A stretch of 64,000 bases of DNA from Calditrichia bacterium (GTDB lineage: Bacteria; Calditrichota; Calditrichia; RBG-13-44-9; J075): positions 186,001 through 250,000 of the forward strand of contig JANQRS010000061.1 of NCBI GenBank assembly GCA_028284445.1, read 5' to 3'. A model generated the notes under the pieces. It saw nothing but the letters and a program-made list of their open reading frames with translations, was not told where the DNA came from and did not search any database. Within the stretch, counting starts at the first letter, position 1. Every line of letters starts with the position of its first letter. Shown here piece after piece: positions 44,533-53,501 of this stretch. Made by a program: the position numbers and the translations under genes.

Positions 44533-45639
44533 ATGAAGAATTTCATCGGCGTGATTACAGCGCTTTTGCTGATAGGAGGAACGCTGCAGGCGCAGTTCAG
44601 TTCGATCCACGGCTCATTTTCCTTCCAGCCACTTTACCAGCGCTGGTTGATTGAAACGGAAGACGGGACTCAGACTGACGTCAACCAGTTCAGCACGATG
44701 TTCAATGTTGGATACAAATATGATGATCGACTGAATTTTAGTTTGACCGGCGCTTATGCCAATGTTTATGGCGATCTATCTCAAATTCAAAGCATCACCG
44801 ATATGGTATTGTCCGGCACATACCACGTGCCGTCCATTGGCACTATATTCATGCTGAAAGTGAATTTACCGACCGGTAATAATTCTCTGTCGTTAAACGA
44901 CTATCAAAGTACGGCAACGGTTATTGGGAATCCAGTGCTTGGATTTCGCGTTCCCAGTTTTGGACAGGGACTAAATATTTCGCCCGGATTTGTTTGGGCC
45001 TATCCGGTTAGTGAAAGGCTGGGAATTGGCGTCGGGGCTTCATGGCAGTTCAACGGTACATTCCAGCCTGTAGACGGCACAGGTGCCATCGACGTGAGTA
45101 ATTTTAATCCAGGCAATGAAATCCTGCTGACAGGCGGTGTCGATTTTCGAGTGAGCGATGCCGCAACCGTTAGTGGCGATATAGTCCTCAATCGTTTTGA
45201 ACGTGACCGCCTGGGAAGTGACGAAGTGTTCAAGGCCGGGCAACGCCTGATTGCTACCCTACAATTTCAGCAATACTTCAGCTTTAATGAATTGCGGGTT
45301 TTGGCGCGCTATCAATCCCAGGATAAAAACCAGGTTATTGTTTTTGATTTTGAAAACGCTACTGTGCCGGATATGGTGCAGTTAGCCGCATCTTTTCGCA
45401 CCCGTTTTTCGCCTTTCTTTTGGTGTACTTTTATTGTTGACTCTCGAAGCTATACCGACATCAATTTGGCATTTTCGGATGGCAATGTGTTTTCATTTGG
45501 TATCTCACCTTTGATTCGCCTTACCTCCAAAATAAGTATCCCGATTCATACCCGGCTGCAAACAGGCACGTTCAACTTTGGTGAAGAAACAACCGTTCAG
45601 GGGTTAGAAGCGGGCATTGGTATCCAAACACGCTTTTAG
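44533..45639 (+). CDS. Predicted outer-membrane beta-barrel, module copy 2
   Basis: This 368-residue homologue of 33075-34178 has a signal peptide (FIGVITALLLIGGTLQAQ), repeated amphipathic strands and a C-terminal aromatic residue (final TRF), all consistent with insertion in the outer membrane by the BAM machinery. Shared blocks are listed under copy 1. It closes the second module copy and is convergent with the following minus-strand protease gene. Transport or anchoring function unknown. Confidence 0.75.
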   Translation: MKNFIGVITALLLIGGTLQAQFSSIHGSFSFQPLYQRWLIETEDGTQTDVNQFSTMFNVGYKYDDRLNFSLTGAYANVYGDLSQIQSITDMVLSGTYHVPSIGTIFMLKVNLPTGNNSLSLNDYQSTATVIGNPVLGFRVPSFGQGLNISPGFVWAYPVSERLGIGVGASWQFNGTFQPVDGTGAIDVSNFNPGNEILLTGGVDFRVSDAATVSGDIVLNRFERDRLGSDEVFKAGQRLIATLQFQQYFSFNELRVLARYQSQDKNQVIVFDFENATVPDMVQLAASFRTRFSPFFWCTFIVDSRSYTDINLAFSDGNVFSFGISPLIRLTSKISIPIHTRLQTGTFNFGEETTVQGLEAGIGIQTRF

Positions 45640-45649
45640 CAAGACAGAT

Positions 45650-47110
45650 TTACAAAGCCGAGCGAATTTGAGCGACAATTTCCTCGGCGGTCAAATCATC
45701 CCGGATCGGTAGATCCGGCTGAATACCGGCCAGTTCATTCTCCCCATTTTTTTGATAGCGGACGCAGTCCGGCATTCGGACCCGCAGGCCCAGGCTTGGC
45801 AAATAGGTCGAAATCCCCCCGTAGGTATATCCGCAGCCAACACCAAGTGTCGACTTACCAACCAGCTTCGCAGCTGAGTTATACTGCAATACAGCCGCAA
45901 AATATTCTGACGCTGATGCGGTATTATTATCGGTGATAACGAAGAGTGGACCGCTATAGCTGTGCTGATAGGCCCCGTAGTTTTGCTTAATTTGTTGATT
46001 CCAGGGTGAGCGCCTTACAGCGAGTTCCGGGTGGTCAAGGTAGGCGAATACTTCACAGCTATGATATGATTCTGTATAAATTGAAGAACAGGGAACTCTG
46101 CCGCTGGTCTCCCAAATGCTCTGCCTGTCGCAGGTGTCTTCTGTTGCTGTTATTAAGTCCGCCAACCTGGTAGACGCCTGGAGGAGCAGTTCGACTGCTT
46201 CTGAAGATAGTGTGGTGTCTTGCAGGGTTTCTTCGATCCATTCACTGGAACTAACAAAGCGCTCGCGCCAATGTACATGTTTGATAAAGGAGGATGGCGG
46301 ACAACGCAAGTCCGTGCTGGCAAATAACTGTGCCACGGATCGAACCCATTCTGAGCCACCACCATTGCCGGAAATATCAACTGCCAGTGCAGTCATCCCT
46401 TGCTCCTCCAATGTTTGCACGCGATCGGCCAGCTTCTTTAGCAAGACATTGCCTACTTTGGTAAAGAAGGTGTATTCGCAGAGGCTGCCGCAGCTGCTAT
46501 CCAACTTCCCGCCGAATTCCGGCCACGCTTCACGAGCAACATCCTCATAGCGATCCTGCCCGAAATAGGGAACGCGAATGACGCCAAGTTTGTTGTTTTC
46601 CAAGGGCAGTAGCACCGCCGGGAACGGATTGTCAGCAGTGGGTGACCAGGCTACGGCCTCAGGCAGATCATCAAAGTCGAGATCGAAGTCATAGTCACCG
46701 GATCGATATCCCAGCCGGGAAATGGCATCGTCGGCAGAGGTTTCAGCACTGAGGTTTGCACTGAGTATTGTAGATGTCTCACTTCCGTTTGCAACCGGCG
46801 GCGGATCTGCCGATTCAGCAAGGAGATGCTTATCCTGGAATGCTTCCAGAAAATCATGAATTGCATTTCTTGCTCGCCAGCGCAATGCTGTGGAAGCCAG
46901 GCTTTCCTCCGTCTTGGCCGCTAGCTTTGGTAAGTCAATGTCATAACGTTCTGCCGCCCAATCAAGATTTGCGTAGCCAGTGGCAAGATCCGATTTGAGT
47001 ATTTGAAAATCGGCCACAAAATCTTGCGGATTTCCGCGATCCCAGACAAAAAGGTAGGAGCACCCTAGTAACAGGAGGGCTGCAACGATGATTAGAAGTG
47101 ATTTTTTCAA
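45650..47110 (-). CDS. S41-family peptidase, predicted lipoprotein
   Basis: This 486-residue protein has lipobox ALLLLGC (Cys 17). The S41 (tail-specific/tricorn-like) fold is marked by LAVDISGNGGGSEWV (about 242-256) and FVITDNNTASASEYFAAVLQY (about 390-410), the latter containing the candidate catalytic Ser. In CtpA/Tsp enzymes a catalytic Lys follows in GKG; here the corresponding place reads GVG (Val 424), so a classical Ser-Lys dyad is absent. The enzyme may use a tricorn-type His/Glu arrangement or be inactive. No PDZ domain is recognised. It points away from the module operon, starting just before the gap at 47111. Confidence 0.85.
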   Translation of the reverse strand: MKKSLLIIVAALLLLGCSYLFVWDRGNPQDFVADFQILKSDLATGYANLDWAAERYDIDLPKLAAKTEESLASTALRWRARNAIHDFLEAFQDKHLLAESADPPPVANGSETSTILSANLSAETSADDAISRLGYRSGDYDFDLDFDDLPEAVAWSPTADNPFPAVLLPLENNKLGVIRVPYFGQDRYEDVAREAWPEFGGKLDSSCGSLCEYTFFTKVGNVLLKKLADRVQTLEEQGMTALAVDISGNGGGSEWVRSVAQLFASTDLRCPPSSFIKHVHWRERFVSSSEWIEETLQDTTLSSEAVELLLQASTRLADLITATEDTCDRQSIWETSGRVPCSSIYTESYHSCEVFAYLDHPELAVRRSPWNQQIKQNYGAYQHSYSGPLFVITDNNTASASEYFAAVLQYNSAAKLVGKSTLGVGCGYTYGGISTYLPSLGLRVRMPDCVRYQKNGENELAGIQPDLPIRDDLTAEEIVAQIRSAL

Positions 47111-47461
47111 AAAAGGTCCTTTGTTTTGGTGATGCCAGGTGCTGCTTAATAGCGAGGCGCTTGTTTGGAAATACTCTTGTTCAATACGTCATGCTGTTTT
47201 ATTGGTTGCAAATGGCTGGCGGTTCTTGCTGGTTTCATTCTCTTGTCTCTAGTCTCCAATCATTGCACTTGCACAAGTTCGCCTGGAGCGACCATCTGCC
47301 TGTATTATGTAGCGGCTCCGCCGTCGGTGCCACTGCCAGCTGCAACTGCCACGGATTTCTAATTCTTCACTCGTGTCACCCCTTGCAACTCTCCCCCTTG
47401 CGTCATTATATTGCGATTTGATCAAACAGCAACACGGGCAACAGGTTCAGGCGGAGGCAGT
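47111..47461. other. Intergenic region with one copy of the two-hairpin repeat
   Basis: These 351 bases separate divergent genes (protease, minus; TPR protein, plus). They hold one diverged copy of the hairpin repeat (47271-47325) and degenerate spacer text. CGGAGG precedes the ATG at 47462. No coding frame is convincing. Confidence 0.5.
47271..47325 (+). repeat. Two-hairpin repeat, diverged copy
   Basis: The sequence GCACAAGTTCGCCTGGAGCG, then CATCTGCCTG and CGGCTCCGCCG, matches the units at 53627-54075 with several changes that weaken the first stem. Confidence 0.7.
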
Positions 47462-49777
47462 ATGAGCAGCGATCAGCAATCAAATACCATCATAAAAGAG
47501 TTGTTTAAGCGGCGGGTTCCGCAGATTATGGGGTTTTACCTGGGAGCAAGTTGGGGGATCATTCAGTTTGTAGAATGGCTGGTAAATCGCTATACGCTAT
47601 CACCGGTTCTGCCGGACATCGCTTTTGTAATTCTCCTGTCGCTGATACCGACAGTTCTGATTCTAGCCTATTTTCATGGACAGCCGGACAAGCAGCGCTG
47701 GACTCGCGTCGAGGCGATCGGCATTCCGGTGAATTTAATTGTTACGGTCATTCTGCTTACCGTGTTATTCCAGGGGAGTGAGCTTGGGGCAACATCGACC
47801 AATGTGACCGTTCAGACAGAAGATGGCACTCTCATCGAACGGGCGATTCCCAAAAGTGAATTTCGAAAGCGTGTGCTTCTTTTCTACTTCGAGAATAAGT
47901 CCGGCCAGGAATCACTGGATTGGTTTCAATATGCTGTCGCGCAAGCCTTGTCATATGATATGCTGCAAGATATCTACATGAACAAAATGACGCCTTCTGA
48001 ATTTAATAACTTGTTGAAGGACGAAGGCATTGAAGACCCGACTCGCGTCCCGCTAACTCTAAAATTGAAAATGTGCCGGCGTCTTCATTTTGACTATATG
48101 ATTAGCGGTACATTCGATGGCTCATTGGATGCCCTGACAATCAACACAACGCTTTATAACGCTGAAAGCGGGCGAGCAATTTCGGAGCAATCATTTAGTG
48201 GGAACGATCCCTTTGAGCTGGTTGATCAAATTGCCGAAACCGTCAAGCTGGACCTTGACATTCCCTCCTCTCATATTGAGACCATTCGAGACCTGCCCGT
48301 GGCTGAGATTCTCACCAGTTCAACAGACGCCCTTCGACACTATGTTGAAGGATATAACGCGCAAATATATGAGAACGATTTTACTGCATCTGCTGCCAGA
48401 TTCGAACAAGCCATTGCTGCCGATCCGGAGTTTGCCTTTGGCTATCTGCTCATGGCTGTTGCCTACGCAAATGCGAATGAGCCTGGGAAGGTTGCCGAAC
48501 CGCTTGATCAAGCCATGAAACTTATCTACAAAATGCCGGAGCCGCTGCAGTTCCAAACAAAGGCCTTGAACTATCTCTTAAAGGGCCAAAATGAGAAGCG
48601 CGAAACGGTTCTGAACATGTGGAAAGAACTGTATCCCAATGATTTAAATGCTTTGCAATCTCTTTCGCAGCTCTATTGGGATTCCGCCCAATATGAAAAA
48701 GCGATCGCCATAGGACGGCGCATTCTGGAGCAGTCTCCGGGCGACTATTACACACTGGTAAAAATTGGTGATGGATATGTGGCGCTGGGGGAGATGGACA
48801 AGGCGCTGAATACTTTTGAGGCGTATCGACAGCAAGTACCGGAACAACCGCTGGGCTATACCCGCCTGGCCAGCACCCACGCGCGGATCGGTAACTTTAC
48901 AGAAGCCAAGTCATTCTATGAAAAAGCACAGATGTTTGAACCCAATGATCTCTGGATTCGCCGGCAACTGGCGGTGATAGACATGAACCTTGGTGATTTT
49001 GTGGCAGCTGAATCGCAGTTGCAGGCCCTGTTGGCGGAAGCCGACAAGCCCGATGATCGCGCCAGTGTATATTCAGCCCTGGCCGATTTTTACCTGAAAC
49101 GCGGTCAGGCTCAAAAAGCAGCAGACATCGCCATCAAACGAATTGAGACAATGGCTGAATATGCCCGCCCATTAAACCTTTCTATTGATAAAGCCTTTGG
49201 CCTGAATACCTACCTCATCAATGCCAATCGTATCGACGATGCGATTAAGAATTTAAATACGGACGATTTGATCGCTCCTTTCGATAAGACCGGCGGCACG
49301 GCAAGTGTGCTTTTATATGCGGAGCTGAAAGATACCACCAAGATGAAGGAAGGACTGGCCATTGCTAGCGAATTTGCACAAACAACCGGAATTGGTGTTG
49401 CACAGCGAATGATTGACTACGGGGAAGCTCGTCTTGACGAACTGCGCAAAGATTATGATGCTGCAATCGCTCATTACCAGGAATTCCTGGAAAAACAGCC
49501 CGGTTCTACCTCAGGACGCATTGAGTTGGCCCGCTGCCTGCGCCTGAATGGCGCCTATCAGGAAGCAATAGAGGACCTGACGGCTGTCTTGAAACGGTCC
49601 CCATTCAATCCTGATGCGCATTATGAAATCGCTTTGTCATATGAAAAAATGGGCAAGATGGAATTGGCAAATAAGCATATTGATACCGCATTGGACATCT
49701 GGGCCGAGGCGGATCCGGACTACAAAGAGGCCGTGGAGGCAAAGGAAGCCGCAACAAGATTGAAGGCAGGAGCATGA
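47462..49777 (+). CDS. Membrane TPR protein with CsgG/FlgO-like domain
   Basis: This 771-residue protein is read from ATG 47462, which has CGGAGG about 6 bases upstream. The N-terminus (ELFKRRVPQIMGFYLGASWGIIQFVEW) and two further helices (AFVILLSLIPTVLILAYF; IPVNLIVTVILLTVLFQ) give three membrane segments. A CsgG/FlgO-type domain follows (RKRVLLFYFENKSGQESLDWFQYAVAQALSYDML), then about ten TPR-like units (for example EQAIAADPEFAFGYLLMAVAYA, YEKAQMFEPNDLWIRRQLAVID). The N-terminus resembles that of regulatory or adenylate-cyclase-associated TPR proteins, but no catalytic or DNA-binding domain is seen. The stop overlaps the next start (ATGA). Confidence 0.82.
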   Translation: MSSDQQSNTIIKELFKRRVPQIMGFYLGASWGIIQFVEWLVNRYTLSPVLPDIAFVILLSLIPTVLILAYFHGQPDKQRWTRVEAIGIPVNLIVTVILLTVLFQGSELGATSTNVTVQTEDGTLIERAIPKSEFRKRVLLFYFENKSGQESLDWFQYAVAQALSYDMLQDIYMNKMTPSEFNNLLKDEGIEDPTRVPLTLKLKMCRRLHFDYMISGTFDGSLDALTINTTLYNAESGRAISEQSFSGNDPFELVDQIAETVKLDLDIPSSHIETIRDLPVAEILTSSTDALRHYVEGYNAQIYENDFTASAARFEQAIAADPEFAFGYLLMAVAYANANEPGKVAEPLDQAMKLIYKMPEPLQFQTKALNYLLKGQNEKRETVLNMWKELYPNDLNALQSLSQLYWDSAQYEKAIAIGRRILEQSPGDYYTLVKIGDGYVALGEMDKALNTFEAYRQQVPEQPLGYTRLASTHARIGNFTEAKSFYEKAQMFEPNDLWIRRQLAVIDMNLGDFVAAESQLQALLAEADKPDDRASVYSALADFYLKRGQAQKAADIAIKRIETMAEYARPLNLSIDKAFGLNTYLINANRIDDAIKNLNTDDLIAPFDKTGGTASVLLYAELKDTTKMKEGLAIASEFAQTTGIGVAQRMIDYGEARLDELRKDYDAAIAHYQEFLEKQPGSTSGRIELARCLRLNGAYQEAIEDLTAVLKRSPFNPDAHYEIALSYEKMGKMELANKHIDTALDIWAEADPDYKEAVEAKEAATRLKAGA

Positions 49778-50538
49778 CGAGCGAAACAGACGTAGTTGTT
49801 ACCCAAAAGTGCGCTAATTGTGATACGCCACTCCATGGAAAGTTTTGCGCCAAATGTGGCCAGAATAGCTTTTACGAACGCCTGAGCTTTCGTCATGTCG
49901 GCCAGTTCATCGCGGAGACCTTTGGTGGATTTGACGCAGGTTACTGGAAGACATTTAAGGCAATGACGACCCGCCCCGGAGAGATGTGCAGTGAGTTTGT
50001 CGAGGGCAGGCATAAAAGCTATATGAATCCTTTAAAGTATTATTTGATTTCCATTGCCGGATACCTCTTCTTTTTCAATTGGTTTCCTATTAACATGGAT
50101 GCCTGGATGGAAACAGTGGCGACAGATCCGGAGGCACGGGCTGCCACAGAGCAATATATGCAGCTCATGTTTGATAATTTTAAGTGGACGGCACTGATTA
50201 CGGCAATCCCGCTACCCTTTATACTTCGCCTGTTTTTCCGGAAATCGGGACGAACGGTTCTCGACAATGCCATTCTGGTTCTCTACATTAACGCGCATGG
50301 CACGGTGTTTTCGATTCTGCTGCATTTCCTGATGATGGCAGGGTGGATGAATCTCGGTATGACGCTGGCGCTTTTGTTCGGCGCTGTGTACCTTGCCTGG
50401 GCAGGTGTGAAGTTTTATGGTGAAGGATGGGTGCGTACGACTCTGAAAGCATTCATCGCGTCTACGATTTCGTTTTTGTTCTTTATGTTCGCTGTGGCAA
50501 TCTGGATCGGTATAACGATCGCGTCCAAAGCCGGGTAA
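49774..50538 (+). CDS. DUF3667 membrane protein with zinc ribbon
   Basis: This 254-residue protein has an N-terminal zinc ribbon, CANCDTPLHGKFCAKCGQ (two CxxC pairs), followed by a DUF3667-like helix (GQFIAETFGGFDAGYWKTFKAMTTRPG), a family found largely in Bacteroidetes and relatives. Four hydrophobic segments follow. It overlaps the previous gene by four bases (ATGA), so the two are translationally coupled. Molecular function of DUF3667 is not known to me. Confidence 0.85.
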   Translation: MTSETDVVVTQKCANCDTPLHGKFCAKCGQNSFYERLSFRHVGQFIAETFGGFDAGYWKTFKAMTTRPGEMCSEFVEGRHKSYMNPLKYYLISIAGYLFFFNWFPINMDAWMETVATDPEARAATEQYMQLMFDNFKWTALITAIPLPFILRLFFRKSGRTVLDNAILVLYINAHGTVFSILLHFLMMAGWMNLGMTLALLFGAVYLAWAGVKFYGEGWVRTTLKAFIASTISFLFFMFAVAIWIGITIASKAG

Positions 50539-50587
50539 GCGTCGTTTTGGAATTTGCTTCGTTGGAATTTTTTATGCAGGTTTATAT

Positions 50588-51634
50588 ATGCACGCCCTCA
50601 CAATTCACGCCAAGGAAGACATTCGCCATGAGAAGGTAGACGACCCGCAGCTTCTTGCTCCGGATGATGTCATCGTACAAACAGAGTTAACGGCGGTTTG
50701 CGGTTCCGATTTGCATGTCTATCATGGGCGGGAAACCGGCATTGATCCCGGTACTGTGATGGGCCATGAGTTTATTGGGACTATCGTTGAGACCGGAAGG
50801 AACGTGACTCGTTTCCAAACGGGTGATCGCGTCTTTAGCCCATTTTTCAGCAGCTGCGGCAGCTGCTTTTTTTGTGAAAGCGATTTGTCTTGCCGCTGCG
50901 AAAATGGCCATCTTTTTGGATGGGTTGAGCAGGGGAGGGGGCTACAAGGTGTCCAGGCTGAGTGGGTTCGTGTGCCACATGCAAATCATACCCTTCATAG
51001 AATTCCATCAACGATTTCTTCAATAGAAGCTCTACTGCTCTGCGATATTCTGCCAACCGGCTATTTCTGTGCTGACATGGCTTTTCTTGGTGAAGACAAG
51101 ACGTATGCCGTGATTGGCTGTGGGCCGGTGGGCTTGCTGGCCATTGCCGGTCTTCGGGCCCGCGGCGCTGAAAGAATCTGGGCCTTTGATTTATTACCGT
51201 ACCGCCTGAAGATGGCCGAAGAGTTCGGAGCCATACCAATTGATGCCAGCCGTGGTGACCACCGGCACTTGCTTCAGGAAACGACCGAGGGGCGCGGTGC
51301 AGACGCGGTATTGGAAGTTGTCGGCAGCACATCGGCTCAGAAATTGGCCTATGAGCTGGTGCGAGCAGGGGGGACCATTGCCGTCGTTGGCGTGCATACC
51401 AGCGATAATTTTGCTTTTGCACCGGCCGCCCTCTATGACAAGAATTTGACTTATAAGACAGGCCGCTGCCCGGTGCAGCGCTATATTCCTGAATTGATTC
51501 CGATTGTTGAGTCCGGTAAGTTTGATTTTGAACGCATCATTTCCCATCAGATGAAATTAAGTGATGGCCCAGGTGCCTATGAGTTGTTCGCCGCACGCGC
51601 CGATAATTGCACGAAAATTGTTCTGAAGCCTTAA
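50588..51634 (+). CDS. Zinc-dependent alcohol dehydrogenase family protein
   Basis: This 348-residue medium-chain dehydrogenase has a catalytic zinc site in CGSDLHVY (Cys) and GHEFIGTIVETG (His-Glu), a structural zinc loop CGSCFFCESDLSCRC with four or more cysteines, and a Rossmann fold (YAVIGCGPVGLLAIAGLRARG). It oxidises or reduces an alcohol or polyol with NAD(P); GAERIWAFDLLPYRL with an Asp after the Rossmann strand suggests NAD. The substrate cannot be told from sequence. It starts 49 bases after the DUF3667 gene and is followed by a secreted protein gene 10 bases later. Confidence 0.93.
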   Translation: MHALTIHAKEDIRHEKVDDPQLLAPDDVIVQTELTAVCGSDLHVYHGRETGIDPGTVMGHEFIGTIVETGRNVTRFQTGDRVFSPFFSSCGSCFFCESDLSCRCENGHLFGWVEQGRGLQGVQAEWVRVPHANHTLHRIPSTISSIEALLLCDILPTGYFCADMAFLGEDKTYAVIGCGPVGLLAIAGLRARGAERIWAFDLLPYRLKMAEEFGAIPIDASRGDHRHLLQETTEGRGADAVLEVVGSTSAQKLAYELVRAGGTIAVVGVHTSDNFAFAPAALYDKNLTYKTGRCPVQRYIPELIPIVESGKFDFERIISHQMKLSDGPGAYELFAARADNCTKIVLKP

Positions 51635-51644
51635 AGGTTAATCA

Positions 51645-52829
51645 ATGAATCGCAGTACCAATTTCGCTACATGTCTTCTCCTTCTGATTGTCACTTGCAT
51701 CTATGCTGAAGATCCGAACTTCGGTTCACGTATCAATAACGGGACAGTTGCCCACGACCCAATAAGCGAAGCTTCTGGGCTGGCAGCCAGCCGCCAGAAT
51801 GCAGATGTGCTTTGGACCCACAACGATAGCGGCGGTTTGCCGATTATCTTTGCACTAAATGAGCAAGGCGCCCATCTCGGGATCTACACCTTGTTTGGTG
51901 CCGGTGCCCGCGATTACGAAGACATTGCCGTTGGTCCGGGACCGGTGAGCGGTCAGCAATACATTTATATTGGCGACTTCGGTGATAACGATGCTGTCAA
52001 TACCACAAATTTCATTTACCGGGTGGCGGAGCCGGCTGTTTCCAGCACACAATTGCCTCAAAATGTCACCCTCAGTGGTGTTGAAACGATTCGCTACAGC
52101 TATCCCGATGGACCTCGCGATGCTGAAACAATGATGGTTGATCCGATCACCAGTGATATTTACATCGTGTCCAAACGCGAAGATAGCGTGCGTGTTTATC
52201 GGGCCCCTTTTCCTCAATCGACGAGCGTGCCGATCACTCTTGAGCATGTCGCTACACTGGATGTGTCGCTGGTTGTTGGTGGTGATATCTCCGCAGACGG
52301 CACCGAAATAATCATGAAGACCTATACTGCCGCATTTATGTGGTGTCGGGATACCAGCGAGACAATTGCCGCTACGCTGGACGAACCATCATTGTCGGTG
52401 CCGTACAATATTGAGGTGCAGGGAGAGGCAATATGTTGGGCTGGCGACAATTCGGGTTATTTCACGGTTAGTGAGGAAACTGCCGGTATTCCCGCGGTGC
52501 TCTATTTTTACCCGCGAATTACCACTGGAATTGACCAGCCGTCACTTGCCGAGACACCTTTGTTGTTAAACAACTATCCCAATCCCTTTAATCCGCAAAC
52601 GACGATTCGCTATAGCTTAACGTCAACTGGTACGCCGGAATTAAATATCTATGACCAATTGGGCCGCTTTGTTAGGCAGTTGCGAATAGCAACCCAGACG
52701 ATTGGGCCGCATGAAATTGTTTGGGATGGTCGTGATGAAGCAGGTTCACCAGTTGCTGCCGGCATATACTATGCTGTCTTGCGAGCAGGAAAAGAACAGC
52801 GTGTGCAGATGATGCATCTGCAGAAATAA
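51645..52829 (+). CDS. Secreted propeller-like protein with sorting tail
   Basis: This 394-residue protein has a signal peptide (FATCLLLLIVTCIYA). The main region has beta-propeller-like strands with few family marks (EASGLAASRQNADVLWTHNDSGG, YEDIAVGPGPVSGQQYIYIGDFGDN, AETMMVDPITSDIYIVSKRE). I recall similar sequences among uncharacterised extracellular proteins. Residues about 305-394 form the tail domain (LLLNNYPNPFNPQTTIRYSL...MMHLQK). Predicted surface-exposed or exported by a type IX-like route. Substrate or ligand unknown. Confidence 0.8.
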   Translation: MNRSTNFATCLLLLIVTCIYAEDPNFGSRINNGTVAHDPISEASGLAASRQNADVLWTHNDSGGLPIIFALNEQGAHLGIYTLFGAGARDYEDIAVGPGPVSGQQYIYIGDFGDNDAVNTTNFIYRVAEPAVSSTQLPQNVTLSGVETIRYSYPDGPRDAETMMVDPITSDIYIVSKREDSVRVYRAPFPQSTSVPITLEHVATLDVSLVVGGDISADGTEIIMKTYTAAFMWCRDTSETIAATLDEPSLSVPYNIEVQGEAICWAGDNSGYFTVSEETAGIPAVLYFYPRITTGIDQPSLAETPLLLNNYPNPFNPQTTIRYSLTSTGTPELNIYDQLGRFVRQLRIATQTIGPHEIVWDGRDEAGSPVAAGIYYAVLRAGKEQRVQMMHLQK

Positions 52830-52847
52830 ACCCCTGACGGAGGCTAA

Positions 52848-53501
52848 ATGGCTGATAGCTATGAGACCTATGTGTCGCCCTATACGGATGGCGAAGAAAT
52901 AGCGAACAGCGTGACACACGCGATTGGATTTGGGCTGAGCATTGCCGGTTTGATCAACTTGATTGTGTGCGCGAGGAACTACGGCGACACCTGGCATATC
53001 GTCACTTTTTCGATATTTGGGGCTACCCTGATTCTCCTCTATATGGCCTCGATGCTCTATCATTCGATCCCAACTGCAGCGATGAAGCGCAGATTAAAGC
53101 TTGCAGACCATTGCGCTATCTTTCTGCTGATTGCCGGCACCTATACTCCATTTATGTTAACCAGCTTGCGGGGCACCTGGGGGTGGAGTCTGTTTATCAC
53201 TATCTGGGTTCTGGCGATTGCCGGCATCTTCCTGAAAATTTTCTTCTACGATCGCTATGACAAGGTGTCCCTGGCCATTTATCTCCTTATGGGATGGCTG
53301 GCCGTAGTTGCGTTGAACGAGATTCTGGCCAGAATTGAATTTCAAAGCATCGTGCTCCTATTTGCAGGTGGTCTATTTTACACATTTGGTGCGGCATTCT
53401 ACTCCTGGCGATCATTGCCCTACAATCACGCAATATGGCATCTGTTTGTCATGGGCGGCAGTATTTGTCACTATTTTTCCGTGCTCTACATTGTCCTTTA
53501 A
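52848..53501 (+). CDS. Hemolysin III family membrane protein (YqfA-like)
   Basis: This 217-residue protein has seven hydrophobic segments and the family marks EEIANSVTHAIGFGLS, ILLYMASMLYHSIP, LKLADHCAIFLLIAGTYTPF and HAIWHLFVMGGSICHYFSV; the conserved His and Asp residues lie where the PAQR/hemolysin III fold binds zinc. GGAGG precedes the ATG. Despite the name, a hemolytic role is not expected; related proteins affect membrane-lipid homeostasis. Length is typical. Confidence 0.92.
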   Translation: MADSYETYVSPYTDGEEIANSVTHAIGFGLSIAGLINLIVCARNYGDTWHIVTFSIFGATLILLYMASMLYHSIPTAAMKRRLKLADHCAIFLLIAGTYTPFMLTSLRGTWGWSLFITIWVLAIAGIFLKIFFYDRYDKVSLAIYLLMGWLAVVALNEILARIEFQSIVLLFAGGLFYTFGAAFYSWRSLPYNHAIWHLFVMGGSICHYFSVLYIVL

